A stretch of DNA of 58,159 nucleotides from Opitutia bacterium. Its GTDB lineage: Bacteria; Verrucomicrobiota; Verrucomicrobiae; Opitutales; UBA953. Positions 1 to 8,638 of the stretch are shown piece by piece (position 1 is the first letter of the stretch; every line of letters begins with the position of its first letter). The notes under the pieces were generated by a model. That model did not search any database and was not told where the DNA came from. It saw nothing but the letters and a program-made list of their open reading frames with translations. The stretch spans positions 1-58,159 of the forward strand of contig SFEJ01000011.1 of the NCBI GenBank assembly GCA_004558035.1, given 5' to 3'. The translations under genes were made by a program, and so were the position numbers.

Positions 1-2
1 GA

Positions 3-143
3 TATCCCCGCAAGATCGTCAACGGAATGCTGGGGGAGGTTATCATCAATACCTCCTACCGCGCTCCGGCGTCTTATGTAATTCCCGCCCTCCGGGAGCT
101 CATGAACCGGAAACAAGTCAAAAAGAAACCGTCTGACGAATGA
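3..143 (+). CDS. C-terminal end of a gene, possibly a HlyD-type membrane-fusion protein (partial)
   Basis: The first bases hold an open frame that enters from the left edge and ends at TGA 141-143. It encodes 46 residues, starting YPRKIVNGMLGEV and ending KKKPSDE. Its stop overlaps the ATG of the next gene (ATGA at 140-143), so the two are translationally coupled. In NHLM-type peptide-export loci the gene before the peptidase-ABC protein is commonly a HlyD-like adaptor, and a glycine-methionine stretch near the C terminus fits such adaptors. The fragment is too short to prove the family; the call rests mainly on position. Confidence 0.5.
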   Translation, partial: YPRKIVNGMLGEVIINTSYRAPASYVIPALRELMNRKQVKKKPSDE

Positions 144-2326
144 ATTTATCCCGAATGATTCCCTCTTTTCTGCGTCCGGCAAGAAAGAAAACTCCGACCA
201 TGCTTCAAATGGAGGCGACGGAGTGCGGCGCCGCGTCGCTGGGGATGATTCTTGCCTATTACGGACGGTATGAGCCTCTTGAAAAACTCCGTGCGGAATG
301 CGGCGTCTCGCGGAACGGAAGCAAAGCGTCCCTGATTCTGAAAGCCGCCCGCGGGTATCACCTTGACGCTAAAGGCTACCGCGTTCTGACGGAACATCTG
401 GACGAGCTGGAAGGACCGTTGATTCTGTTCTGGAACTTCGAGCACTTTCTCGTCTATGAAGGGCGTTCCCGCGACGGAAAATATTTTTACCTGAACGATC
501 CCGGCGTCGGCCCGCGCACGGTCGAGCGCGAGCTTTTCGAAAAATCCTACACGGGCGTGGCGCTCGAGTTCAAAAAGACGCCGGCGTTCCGCAAGGGCGG
601 GAAGCCGATGAGCGTCCTGCGCTCGCTGCTGCCGATGCTCTCGGGAACGAAGAGCGTGATGGCCGCCGTCGTCTGGGGCGGGCTGCTGCTCGTGGTTCCG
701 GGCGTGACCGCTCCCGCGCTGCTGCAGATCTTCGTGGACAAGGTGCTGCCCGAGCGCGGCGAATGGCTCGTGCCGCTGCTGCTGTTCTTCCTGCTCACGG
801 CGGCGCTCCAGGCGCTGCTGACGGGGCTGACCGACCTCGCGCTGCGCCGCGGCGAACTCCAGCTCGCCGTGAACAAGACGATGCGGATGATGAACTGGCT
901 CTTCCGCCTGCCGACGGGATTCTTCCTGCAGCGCTCCGCGGGCGACCTGCAGACGCGCGTCGGGCTGAACTCGACCGTCGCGAACACGGCGTTCGGCACC
1001 GTCGCCGACAACGTCGTGAAGTTCTTCACGGCGCTGTTCTTCCTCGCGCTGATGTTCCGCTTCAGCCCCCTGCTCTCCTGCGTCTCCGTCGGGTTCATTC
1101 TCACGGACCTGCTCTTCCTGCGCGTCGTGAACCAAAAGCGCCAGGTGCTGAACCAGAGCCTGCTGATGCTGCGCACGAAGATGCTCTCTTCCGTGATGGG
1201 CGGCGTGGCGAACATCGAGAACATGCGCGCCGCCGGCCGCGAAAACACGATGTTCGCCCAATGGACGGACCAGCTCGCCGAGCTCAACCGCAAGCAGCTC
1301 CAGTTCCAGACGACCGTCACCTGCTTCAACCTGCTGCCGACGTTCCTCGACGCGCTCGGGAACGTCCTCGTGCTCTGCGTCGGCGCCTGGCTCGTGATGA
1401 ACGGCGAGCTCTCGCTCGGCGCCCTCTTCGCGTTTCAGACGCTGACGACGAGCTTCACCACGCCGTTCACCGCCCTGCTCATGTCCGGCGCGGAGCTGCA
1501 GACGCTCAAGGCGGACATCGAGCGCCTCGACGACGTGTACAAATACGAGCCCGAGAGCGTCTTCCGCGCCGAGAGCGACGGCGAGCCGAAAATCCTCGAC
1601 CGCGCGTTCTTCGAGATGCGCGACGTGACGTTCGGCTACAGCCGCATGGACCCGCCGCTGCTGGAGCATTTTTCGATGAAGGTCTCGCCCGGGCGGCGCG
1701 TCGCGCTCGTCGGCGCCTCGGGCTCGGGCAAGTCCACGCTCGCGAAGCTCGCCAACGGCACGCTCGTCCCGTGGAGCGGCGAAATCCTGCTCAACGGCAG
1801 AAAAATGGGCGAATACACGCGGGAGGAATACTACGCGATGGTCGGCACCGTGGACCAGAGCATCATGCTCTTCTCGGGAACGGTCGGCGAAAACCTCACG
1901 CTCTTCGCGCCGACCTGCGACGCCGAGGCGCTGCAGCAGGCCGTGCGCGACGCCGCGATCGAGCGCGAGCTCACCGCGCGCGGCGACATGCTCGAACAGC
2001 GCGTCGCCGAAAACGGCAAGAACTTCTCCGGCGGTCAGCGCCAGCGGCTCGAAATCGCGCGCACGCTCACGCACCGCACGCCGCTGCTGATTCTGGACGA
2101 GGCGACGAGCGCGCTCGATCCCGTGACCGAGGTCGAGATCGACCGCGCGATCCGCCGCAGCGGCTGCGCGTGCATCGTCGTCGCGCACCGCCTGAGCACG
2201 ATCCGCGACTGCGACGAGATCATCATGCTCGACCGCGGGAAAGTCGCCGAGCGCGGCACGCACGAGGAGCTGATGCGGCTCGGCGGCGCCTACGCGAAGC
2301 TGATGAAGACGGAAGGAGGCGAGTGA
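140..2326 (+). CDS. NHLM-type peptidase/ABC exporter (C39 peptidase + ABC transporter)
   Basis: 728 residues. An N-terminal C39 (double-glycine leader) peptidase domain spans about residues 18-150, with the motif MEATECGAASLGM (catalytic Cys29), His102 in NFEHFLVYEG and Asp120 in LNDPGVG. A six-helix ABC membrane domain follows. The ATPase domain has Walker A GASGSGKST near 525, signature FSGGQRQR near 628, Walker B LLILDEATSALD near 650 and H-loop AHRLST near 683. Such proteins cut the leader from a ribosomal peptide and export it. The tandem arrangement with a second, peptidase-free ABC protein is the hallmark of NHLM bacteriocin-type loci. Precursor and maturation genes would lie left of the window. 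The start overlaps the upstream stop. Confidence 0.9.
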   Translation: MNLSRMIPSFLRPARKKTPTMLQMEATECGAASLGMILAYYGRYEPLEKLRAECGVSRNGSKASLILKAARGYHLDAKGYRVLTEHLDELEGPLILFWNFEHFLVYEGRSRDGKYFYLNDPGVGPRTVERELFEKSYTGVALEFKKTPAFRKGGKPMSVLRSLLPMLSGTKSVMAAVVWGGLLLVVPGVTAPALLQIFVDKVLPERGEWLVPLLLFFLLTAALQALLTGLTDLALRRGELQLAVNKTMRMMNWLFRLPTGFFLQRSAGDLQTRVGLNSTVANTAFGTVADNVVKFFTALFFLALMFRFSPLLSCVSVGFILTDLLFLRVVNQKRQVLNQSLLMLRTKMLSSVMGGVANIENMRAAGRENTMFAQWTDQLAELNRKQLQFQTTVTCFNLLPTFLDALGNVLVLCVGAWLVMNGELSLGALFAFQTLTTSFTTPFTALLMSGAELQTLKADIERLDDVYKYEPESVFRAESDGEPKILDRAFFEMRDVTFGYSRMDPPLLEHFSMKVSPGRRVALVGASGSGKSTLAKLANGTLVPWSGEILLNGRKMGEYTREEYYAMVGTVDQSIMLFSGTVGENLTLFAPTCDAEALQQAVRDAAIERELTARGDMLEQRVAENGKNFSGGQRQRLEIARTLTHRTPLLILDEATSALDPVTEVEIDRAIRRSGCACIVVAHRLSTIRDCDEIIMLDRGKVAERGTHEELMRLGGAYAKLMKTEGGE

Positions 2327-2328
2327 AA

Positions 2329-5016
2329 ATGGAAACCGAAAAAGACCTTTCGGGGAAGCGACTTTCCGGTCGCTTGTCGGAAACCTCTTCCGAAGAAATT
2401 TCCCCTTCGGCGGATTCGCGAAGCGACAAGAATATCGTTCCCGCGGGAACGCCGGTCCGCGTCGTTTCCGGCGAGGCGAATCTTTTCCTGATACGCCGCG
2501 AGACGGACGGCGTCGAGGGCGAACGCGCCTTCGTCGCGACGCTCGCGCCGGGCGACGCCTTCTTCCCCGAAACCCCGCTGAATTTCGCGCCCGAAAACGC
2601 GCCCGCGGAAACATGGGCGCTCGGTCTCGTTCCCGCCGCCGCGGACGCGCTCGCGACCGAGCCGCTCGGCGCCGAATCTCCCGAAGAACTCGCCGCCGCC
2701 CGCGACGCCTGGCGCGAACGCGTGCGCGCCGGATGCGGGCTCGCCGCGCGCGGGCAGCCCGCCGACGCGGACGTTCCCGCCCTGCTCGCCGCGCTGCTGC
2801 GTTTCCGCGGGAACGCGCGCGAGGCGCGGCGCCTCCGCGACGCGCAGAACCGCGGTCTGACCGAGCTCGCGCTCGAACGCAAGCTCGAGGCGCTCGGCGC
2901 GACCGCCGGAATTTCCCTGCAGGAAGACGCCGCGCGGGAACGCCCGTCCGACGCGGTCGATCCGCTCCTGCCCGCCCTGCGCGAAATCGCCGAGCGCTAC
3001 AATCTCGACGCCTCGCACGCCGAGGCGATTCTCGAGGAAAGTGCGGGAAAGCCGATCCGCCGCCGCCTCGCCGAGTTCGCCGATTCCGCCGGCTGGCGCA
3101 TGCGCGAAATCGCGCTCGCGGAGGATTTCCGCGACGTCTCCGCGCTCCCGCTGCTCGCGTTCCGCAAGGACGGCGCGCCGCTCGTGCTCTTTCTCGACGC
3201 CGAGGCGAGCGCCTACAAGGATCCCGCGAAGGGCGGGAAGAAACGCCCGCTCACGCGCGCGGTCGCCGAATCGCTCGACGGGAGCGCGTTCTGCTTCTAC
3301 GAACCGTTCCCGCGCGACGGGCGCACGCGCGCCGGGCTGCTGCGCTTCCTGCTGCGGCGTTCCCGCCCCGTGGTCGCGACGATCGTCGCCGCCGGGCTCT
3401 TTTCCGGGCTGATCGGGCTCGTCGTGCCGATCGCGACGCAGTACGTGACGGCGGAGATCATTCCCGCGGGCGACCTGCCGGAGCTCGCGCAGCTGACGGC
3501 GCTGCTCGTCGTGCTCACGGCGTGCCGCGTCGGCGTCGGCGTCGTGCCCTCGCTCGTCACAATGCTCTTCAGCGCGCAGCAGTTCGAGCGCTTCCAGGCG
3601 GCGACCTACGACCACATTCTGCGCATTCCCGTGAACGCGTTCCGCCGCGCCGATTCCGGCGACATGACGCAGCGCGTGCTCGGCGCGACGCAGGTGCTGA
3701 ACGCCGTGTTCGGCGTGATCTCGCAGCAGTTCGTCAGCTCGCTTTTCTCGATCGTGAGCCTCGCGATGATGTGCTGGTACAGCTGGAAGCTCGCGCTCGC
3801 GGGCGCGGCGATGGCGCTGCTCTACGCGTTCGTGTTCTTCCGGCTCTCGCGGCGCAATCTCGTGCCGCTCGCCGAACACGCCGCCGCCGCGGGAAGAATG
3901 AACGGCCTGCTCAAGCAGTTCTTCGACGGCATCGGAAAAATCCGCTCCGCGGGCGCCGAGCGCCGCGTGCTCTCGCGCTTCACGGACGATTTCGGCGAAA
4001 TGACGCGCCGCCAGTACGCGATCTCGCGCAACGGCTCCTGGCAGAAGCTCGCCGCCGCGACGTTCCCGATGCTCGTCTCCGTCGCGTTCTACGCGCTCGC
4101 GGGCGGCTTCCTCGACGAGACGCTTTCCCTGCCCGTGTTCCTCGCCTTCATGGCGGCGTTTCAGACGTTTCAGACCGGGCTCATGGGATTTTCCACGGGC
4201 TTCTGGACGCTGCTCGCCGTCAAGCCCGAGATCGACCGCATCATGCCCATTCTCGAAACCGATCCCGAAGACGACGCTAAGCGGCAGAAGCCGGGAACGC
4301 TCACGGGCAAGGTCGAAGTCTCGCACGTGAATTTCCGCTATTCGCCGGAATCCGCGCTCGTGCTGCGCGACGTGTCGTTCCGCGCGGAGCCGGGCGAGTT
4401 CGTCGCGATCGTCGGCCCCTCCGGCGCGGGAAAAAGCTCGCTCGTGCGCCTGCTGCTCGGCTTCGAGACGCCCGAGACCGGCGCCGTCTATTATTCCGAC
4501 AAAGACCTCGCGCGGCTCGACCTCGGCGCCGTGCGGCGGCAGATGGGCGTCATTCTGCAGAACAACCGCATCCTGCCCGCGTCGATTCTCGAAAACGTCG
4601 TCACGGGAACGGACTGCTCGACCGCGGACGCGTGGCGCGCGCTCGAGCTCGCCGCCTTCCGCCGCGAAGTCGAGGAAATGCCGATGGGCATTCACACGAT
4701 GGTGACGCCCGAGACGATTTCCGGCGGGCAGCAGCAGCGCATTCTCATCGCGCGCGCGCTCGTCGGCGCCCCGCCCGTCGTCGTCATGGACGAATCGACG
4801 AGCGCGCTCGACAACGTCTCGCAGGAAATCGTGAAGTCGAACATGGAAAAGCTGCGCATGACGCGCATCGTCATCGCGCACCGGCTTTCCACCATCGTCA
4901 ACGCCGACCGCATCTACGTGCTCGACAAGGGGCGCGTCGTGCAGGTCGGCGCCTACCGCGAACTCGCAGCCCAAGAAGGCGTCTTCCGCCGCCTCGTCGA
5001 GCGCCAGATAGCTTGA
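2329..5016 (+). CDS. NHLM-type ABC transporter 2 (membrane + ATPase, no peptidase)
   Basis: 895 residues from ATG 2329, preceded by GGAGG about 11 bases upstream and two bases after the stop of the first ABC gene. The N-terminal half (about 1-330) lacks a C39 peptidase and includes a stretch around residues 45-90 that could be a cyclic-nucleotide-binding-like fold. Membrane helices follow, then an ATPase with Walker A GPSGAGKSS near 696, signature ISGGQQQR near 796, Walker B VVVMDESTSALD near 817 and H-loop AHRLST near 852. It probably forms a heterodimer with the preceding protein. Residues about 7-40 (LSGKRLSGRLSETSS and onward) are encoded by a copy of a dispersed hairpin repeat, so this N-terminal segment is likely recent and may be non-essential. 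Confidence 0.88.
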   Translation: METEKDLSGKRLSGRLSETSSEEISPSADSRSDKNIVPAGTPVRVVSGEANLFLIRRETDGVEGERAFVATLAPGDAFFPETPLNFAPENAPAETWALGLVPAAADALATEPLGAESPEELAAARDAWRERVRAGCGLAARGQPADADVPALLAALLRFRGNAREARRLRDAQNRGLTELALERKLEALGATAGISLQEDAARERPSDAVDPLLPALREIAERYNLDASHAEAILEESAGKPIRRRLAEFADSAGWRMREIALAEDFRDVSALPLLAFRKDGAPLVLFLDAEASAYKDPAKGGKKRPLTRAVAESLDGSAFCFYEPFPRDGRTRAGLLRFLLRRSRPVVATIVAAGLFSGLIGLVVPIATQYVTAEIIPAGDLPELAQLTALLVVLTACRVGVGVVPSLVTMLFSAQQFERFQAATYDHILRIPVNAFRRADSGDMTQRVLGATQVLNAVFGVISQQFVSSLFSIVSLAMMCWYSWKLALAGAAMALLYAFVFFRLSRRNLVPLAEHAAAAGRMNGLLKQFFDGIGKIRSAGAERRVLSRFTDDFGEMTRRQYAISRNGSWQKLAAATFPMLVSVAFYALAGGFLDETLSLPVFLAFMAAFQTFQTGLMGFSTGFWTLLAVKPEIDRIMPILETDPEDDAKRQKPGTLTGKVEVSHVNFRYSPESALVLRDVSFRAEPGEFVAIVGPSGAGKSSLVRLLLGFETPETGAVYYSDKDLARLDLGAVRRQMGVILQNNRILPASILENVVTGTDCSTADAWRALELAAFRREVEEMPMGIHTMVTPETISGGQQQRILIARALVGAPPVVVMDESTSALDNVSQEIVKSNMEKLRMTRIVIAHRLSTIVNADRIYVLDKGRVVQVGAYRELAAQEGVFRRLVERQIA
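2346..2440. repeat. Paired-hairpin repeat, copy 1, inside the NHLM ABC2 reading frame
   Basis: Begins CTTTCGGGGAAGCGACTTTC and ends in AAGCGACAAGAATATCGTTC, with a GAAATTTCC-like centre, matching the intergenic copies near 14407, 35841, 39524 and 39778. The left hairpin stem is GCGAC/GTCGC. The right hairpin has decayed (ATATCG instead of TGTCGC). The element keeps the reading frame open and runs into the 14-bp palindrome GTTCCCGCGGGAAC at 2437-2450. Confidence 0.8.
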
Positions 5017-5055
5017 GAAGAAAGCGGCAGGTTTCCGGCGACAAGCGACAAGAGC

Positions 5056-5160
5056 AATGAATAAGGAATAATCAGCAATGAACGACGCGGCGACGAAGAC
5101 TGTTTCAAAATCCTTTCGGCGAAGCCGAGCGCAAGGCGTTGTTCATTATTCGCCGTTCGC
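5056..5160. repeat. Left copy of an inverted repeat flanking the periplasmic-binding gene
   Basis: AT-rich words (GAATAAGGAATAATCAGCAATGAAC) lead into a conserved core at about 5107-5152 containing AAAATCCTTTCGGCGAAGCC and GAGCGCAAGGCGTT, then TTCATTATTC. The same sequence appears in inverted orientation at 6355-6465. The core contains the hairpin TCGGC-GAA-GCCGA. The rest of the 5017-5226 gap shows no other gene or clear promoter. Confidence 0.8.
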
Positions 5161-5226
5161 AGTTCACCGCCTTTGTCGCTTGTCCGACTCCCTTTCCGCC
5201 TTCCCTCCTTCACCTTACGCCTTTTT

Positions 5227-6375
5227 ATGAAAAATTCTTTCATCGCGCTTTTCGCCTGCACCACGTTGTTCTTCCTGCTCAACGCGCTCGGGCTCTTCGA
5301 ATTCCGCTCGTTCATCGACCGCAACCACCGCGCGCGCTTCGTGCGGGAACGCGTCGAGGGCGTCCGCGCCGCGCCCGACGTCGTCCGCATCGCGTTCGCC
5401 TACGACGCCTCCGACATTCCCACGCGCGAGGCCGCCGAGGGCGTCATGCTCGCCGCCGAGCTCCGCAACGCCGAGCGCGGGAACGGCGCGCCGCGCATCG
5501 AGCTCATCGTCCGGGACGACGCCTCGACGCTCCCGAAATTCGCCTCCGCGATCCAGGATTTCTGCGACGACGCGTCCGTCGCCGCCGTCATCGGGCCCTT
5601 CGTCTCGGGGCAGATTCCCGCGGCGCGCGCGCTCACGCAGTTTCACGGCATGCCGCTCGTCTCGCCGATCACCGTCCGCTCGGAAAAACTCCCGCCGCTC
5701 GACGCGGACAACTTCGTCACCTTCTTCCCGCGGCTCGAACAGTGGACCGCCGCGATGCTCGACCGCATGGAGGCGACCGGCCACAAGAACGTCGTCCTCA
5801 TCAGCCCCGAGCCCGGCACGTACGGCGACATCTTCAGCACGGCGCTCGAGCGCGAAATCCGCCTGCGCGGCGGCCAGCTCTTCCGCCTGAACTACCAGGT
5901 GCCCTTCCGCCGCAAAAAAATCTCGCAGACCATCGGCAACTACATCGGCGGAAAATTCGCCGACACGGTCTTCTTCGGCGGCACCTACAACGATTTTCCC
6001 GAGCTCGAAGCGCTCCTCGAAGAGCGCGGGATCGACCTGCCGATCTACGGCTCCGACGCGCTTTTCGTGCCGCAGATCTTCGCCGCGAAAAAACGCAATC
6101 CGCTCTTCCTGCCCGAAGCCGAAATCACCCCCAGCCGCGAGGATTTCCGCGAACTCTTCGAAAAACGCTACGGGAACGCGCCGAGCTACCAGGCCGTGCT
6201 CGGCGCGGAAACGCTCTTCGCGCTCGCCGACGCGCTCGCCGTTCCCGCCGACTACGAGCCCGACGCGCTCGTCGAAACGCTCAAGACCGCCTCGGACGAG
6301 CTCCAGAAGCGCGTCCGCATCCGCATCGTGGAGCTCCACGGGAGCAGCGAACAACTGGTAGTGAATAACGAATAA
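5227..6375 (+). CDS. Periplasmic substrate-binding protein, branched-chain amino acid (receptor-family) type
   Basis: 382 residues from ATG 5227. The frame is open upstream to 5173 but the hydrophobic signal MKNSFIALFACTTLFFLLNA favours this start. The body matches type-1 periplasmic binding folds: VVRIAFAYDASD, then VAAVIGPFVSGQIPAARAL (first lobe), VVLISPEPGTYGDIF (second lobe), DTVFFGGTYND and IYGSDALF. These bind small ligands for ABC import or sensing. No permease or ATPase gene is adjacent, so it may be an orphan receptor or be anchored by its N-terminal helix. The last residues (LVVNNE) are encoded by the inverted repeat that begins here, so the C terminus appears to have been capped by the repeat. 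Confidence 0.75.
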   Translation: MKNSFIALFACTTLFFLLNALGLFEFRSFIDRNHRARFVRERVEGVRAAPDVVRIAFAYDASDIPTREAAEGVMLAAELRNAERGNGAPRIELIVRDDASTLPKFASAIQDFCDDASVAAVIGPFVSGQIPAARALTQFHGMPLVSPITVRSEKLPPLDADNFVTFFPRLEQWTAAMLDRMEATGHKNVVLISPEPGTYGDIFSTALEREIRLRGGQLFRLNYQVPFRRKKISQTIGNYIGGKFADTVFFGGTYNDFPELEALLEERGIDLPIYGSDALFVPQIFAAKKRNPLFLPEAEITPSREDFRELFEKRYGNAPSYQAVLGAETLFALADALAVPADYEPDALVETLKTASDELQKRVRIRIVELHGSSEQLVVNNE

Positions 6376-6465
6376 CGCCTTGCGCTCGGCTGCGCCGAAA
6401 GGATTTTAAGACTGCCTTCCTCACCGCGTCATTCATTGTTCATCATTAATTATTCATTATTAACG
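6355..6465. repeat. Right copy of the inverted repeat flanking the periplasmic-binding gene
   Basis: Reverse complement of the left copy: GTGAATAACGAATAACGCC, CTTGCGCTCGGCTGCGCCG, AAAGGATTTTAAGACTGCC, then ATTCATTGTTCATCATTAAT words. Aligned with 5056-5160, the roughly 45-bp cores differ at only a few positions. It starts inside the last codons of the binding-protein gene. Confidence 0.8.
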
Positions 6466-6555
6466 ATCAGTTCTTCCAGAACGTTCCTCCGCAAAAAAAA
6501 TTTTAAGATTTTCCCCGCTCATCCGTTATCATAGACAGAAAAGCCCGACGCATTT

Positions 6556-6906
6556 ATGAAAGACGAAGAAAATTATGACGAAGAAGCCGAACTCGCGAGC
6601 ATCGACCCGCGCGAGCTCGAGGCGCTCAAGTCCGGTGAATACAATTTCGTGGACAAGCTGATGAAGGCCGCGTTCTCGGAAACGGGCCGAATCCCGTCGC
6701 TCGACGAAATCATCGCGCGCGCGAGACGGCGCGAAGAGGCGCGGAAACGCGGCGAGCCCTGCGACTGCGAAAACCTTTTCGAGTTCGACTTCGAGGAGCT
6801 GACCGAGGACTCCCTCGACGCCCTTTCCGCCGCCGGCGAAAAATCCCCCGACGACCTCCCGCCCTCGTCCCTCGACGACGACGCCCGCCGCCCCCGCAAA
6901 AAATGA
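6556..6906 (+). CDS. Acidic hypothetical protein
   Basis: 116 residues, strongly acidic with a basic C-terminal tail (RRPRKK). The N terminus is MKDEENYDEEAELASID. A central helix-forming stretch PSLDEIIARARRREEARKRG is followed by a CDCENLFEFDFEEL patch with two cysteines. There is no signal peptide and no membrane segment. It is probably a small cytoplasmic protein. I do not recognise a family. It stands alone; a weak TATCAT -10 lies at 6527-6532. Confidence 0.55.
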   Translation: MKDEENYDEEAELASIDPRELEALKSGEYNFVDKLMKAAFSETGRIPSLDEIIARARRREEARKRGEPCDCENLFEFDFEELTEDSLDALSAAGEKSPDDLPPSSLDDDARRPRKK

Positions 6907-7030
6907 CCTCCCCGCGGGAACGCGGGCGGCGGGAACGCGCGGATTTTCTCGCCCTCCCCGCGTCCCGTTTTCCGCCGGGCGTCTTGCTTTAAGCTTTCCA
7001 AGGCGGCGCGAAGGGGTTCAGAATGCAGGC

Positions 7031-8410
7031 ATGAAAATGAACATCGTCGACGTCGTCAAAGACTACATACGTTTTCCCGGCATCTCCGCCGACCCGAACG
7101 CGCGGCAGGGCATCGCCGACACCTGCGGCTTTCTCGCCGCGCTGCTCGAAAAGGCGGGCGCGCGCGCGGAGATCGTCCCCACGGCGGGCAATCCCGTCGT
7201 CGTCGGCCGCGTGAACGCCGGGCGCGCGGATCTGCCGCACGTCGTCGTTTACGGTCATTACGACGTGCAGCCCGTCGATCCGCTCGAACTCTGGGAAACG
7301 CCTCCGTTCGAGCCGCGGGTGCGCGACGGAAAAATATTCGGCAGAGGCGCCGCCGACAACCGCGGGCCGCACGCCGTCTCCGTCGTCGCGATCGCGAACC
7401 TGCTCGCGCGCAGGCCGGATCTGCCGCTGCGCGTCACCTTCGTCTTCGAGGGCGAAGAGGAAATCGGCAGCGGCTCGTTCCCGCAGTTTCTCCGCGAGCA
7501 CGCGGCGGAGCTCTCGGAGGCGGATTTCGTGCTGCTTTCGGACACGGAAAGCCCCGCCGCGGACAAGATCGCGATCACCATCGGGCTGCGCGGCGTCGTC
7601 GGGCTCGAACTGCGTCTCGAAGGGCCGAACGCCGACCTGCATTCCGGCATTTACGGCGGCGCGGTGTACAACCCGCTGCAGGCGCTCGCGGAAATCTGCG
7701 CCTCGCTGCACAATCCCGACGGTTCGGTGAACGTTCCCGGATTCTACGACGGCATGCGCCCGCCCGCGGACTGGGAACGCGAGGAGCTCAAACGCCTGCC
7801 GCAGACGGACGAGACGCTCAAGGCGTTTCTCGGCGTGGACGCGCTGCACTGCCTGCCCGGCTACGACGGCGCCGAAGCGGTCCGTTTCGCGCCGACGCTC
7901 GAGTTCAACGGCATGGGCGGCGGTTATCTCGGCGAAGGCTCCAAGACCATCGTTCCCGCGGGCGCGTTCGCGAAGATCACCTGCCGGCTCGTTCCCGGCA
8001 TGGATCCCGCGGACGTCTTCGAAAAAGTCGCCGCCGCGATCCGCGCGCGCGTTCCCGCGGGCGTCCGCGCGAGCATCGAGCGCATGCAGTCCTGCCCGCC
8101 CTACTACGTCTGCCCGCCGAACCGCCCGAACTCCGACCCGGAGATGAATCCCGCGCTCGCGCGCGCCTTCGAGGCCGCGCACGCCGTCGTCACGGAGCTT
8201 TTCGGCAACCCGCCGATCTACACGCGCGACGGCGGCTCGATCGGCATCATCGAAGCCTTCCGCAAGATCTGCGGGCTGAACGCGCTGATGATCGGGCTTT
8301 TCCTGCCGGATTCGCGCATCCACTCGCCGAACGAGAACGCGGACGTCGCCCTGCTCGAAAAGGGCGTGAAGACCTACGAGGCAATCTACGAAAAAATCGC
8401 CGCGCGCTGA
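7031..8410 (+). CDS. M20-family dipeptidase/deacylase
   Basis: 459 residues, the usual size for M20 dipeptidases of the carnosinase/PepV-like group. Metal-ligand motifs are visible: VVVYGHYDVQPVD (first His and the Asp that follows), GRGAADNRGP (bridging Asp), FVFEGEEEIGSGS (catalytic and metal Glu) and LLSDTES; the final His lies in the C-terminal region near SRIHSPNEN. The enzyme would hydrolyse dipeptides or N-acyl amino acids in the cytoplasm using two zinc ions. There is no signal peptide. A second ATG six bases downstream is an alternative start. Confidence 0.9.
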   Translation: MKMNIVDVVKDYIRFPGISADPNARQGIADTCGFLAALLEKAGARAEIVPTAGNPVVVGRVNAGRADLPHVVVYGHYDVQPVDPLELWETPPFEPRVRDGKIFGRGAADNRGPHAVSVVAIANLLARRPDLPLRVTFVFEGEEEIGSGSFPQFLREHAAELSEADFVLLSDTESPAADKIAITIGLRGVVGLELRLEGPNADLHSGIYGGAVYNPLQALAEICASLHNPDGSVNVPGFYDGMRPPADWEREELKRLPQTDETLKAFLGVDALHCLPGYDGAEAVRFAPTLEFNGMGGGYLGEGSKTIVPAGAFAKITCRLVPGMDPADVFEKVAAAIRARVPAGVRASIERMQSCPPYYVCPPNRPNSDPEMNPALARAFEAAHAVVTELFGNPPIYTRDGGSIGIIEAFRKICGLNALMIGLFLPDSRIHSPNENADVALLEKGVKTYEAIYEKIAAR

Positions 8411-8440
8411 ACCCGGAACCCGCGGAAGCGCGTTCCCGCG

Positions 8441-8638
8441 TCACTTCTTCCTGAGACCGCGGGCGATTTCGAGCGCGATCCTGCGGTGCGCGGGGCTCGC
8501 GCGCAGGCGCGCCGAGGATTCGTAGGCGGATTTCAGCTCGGAAATCATACGCTCCGCCGCGGCGCGTTCCCGCGCCGTTTCCGGTGCCGCGTTTCCTTCC
8601 GGCTTCGTTTCGGGCGTTTTTTCCGTTTCGTCGTTCAT
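8441..8638 (-). CDS. Small hypothetical protein of the sigma/kinase operon
   Basis: 65 residues beginning MNDETEKTPETKPEG, with a charged, low-complexity N-terminal half and a helical C-terminal half (MISELKSAYESSARL, RIALEIARGLRKK). Its ATG overlaps the sigma-factor stop (ATGA), so it is translationally coupled as the third gene of the operon. A small partner next to an ECF sigma factor could be a regulator of it, but no anti-sigma motif or membrane segment is visible. Function unknown. Confidence 0.6.
   Translation of the reverse strand: MNDETEKTPETKPEGNAAPETARERAAAERMISELKSAYESSARLRASPAHRRIALEIARGLRKK

Noticed and set aside
763..2328. Extended N terminus of the second ABC protein starting at 763
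   Set aside because: It runs in another frame through the first exporter; a Shine-Dalgarno and ATG at 2329 give the proper gene.
146..2614. Long minus-strand open frame opposite the first ABC exporter
   Set aside because: Arg/His/Glu-rich shadow of a GC-rich gene; no domain, and the plus strand encodes a complete exporter.
2290..4974. 894-residue minus-strand frame opposite the second ABC exporter
   Set aside because: Low-complexity composition, no motifs, mirrors the codon pattern of the real gene.
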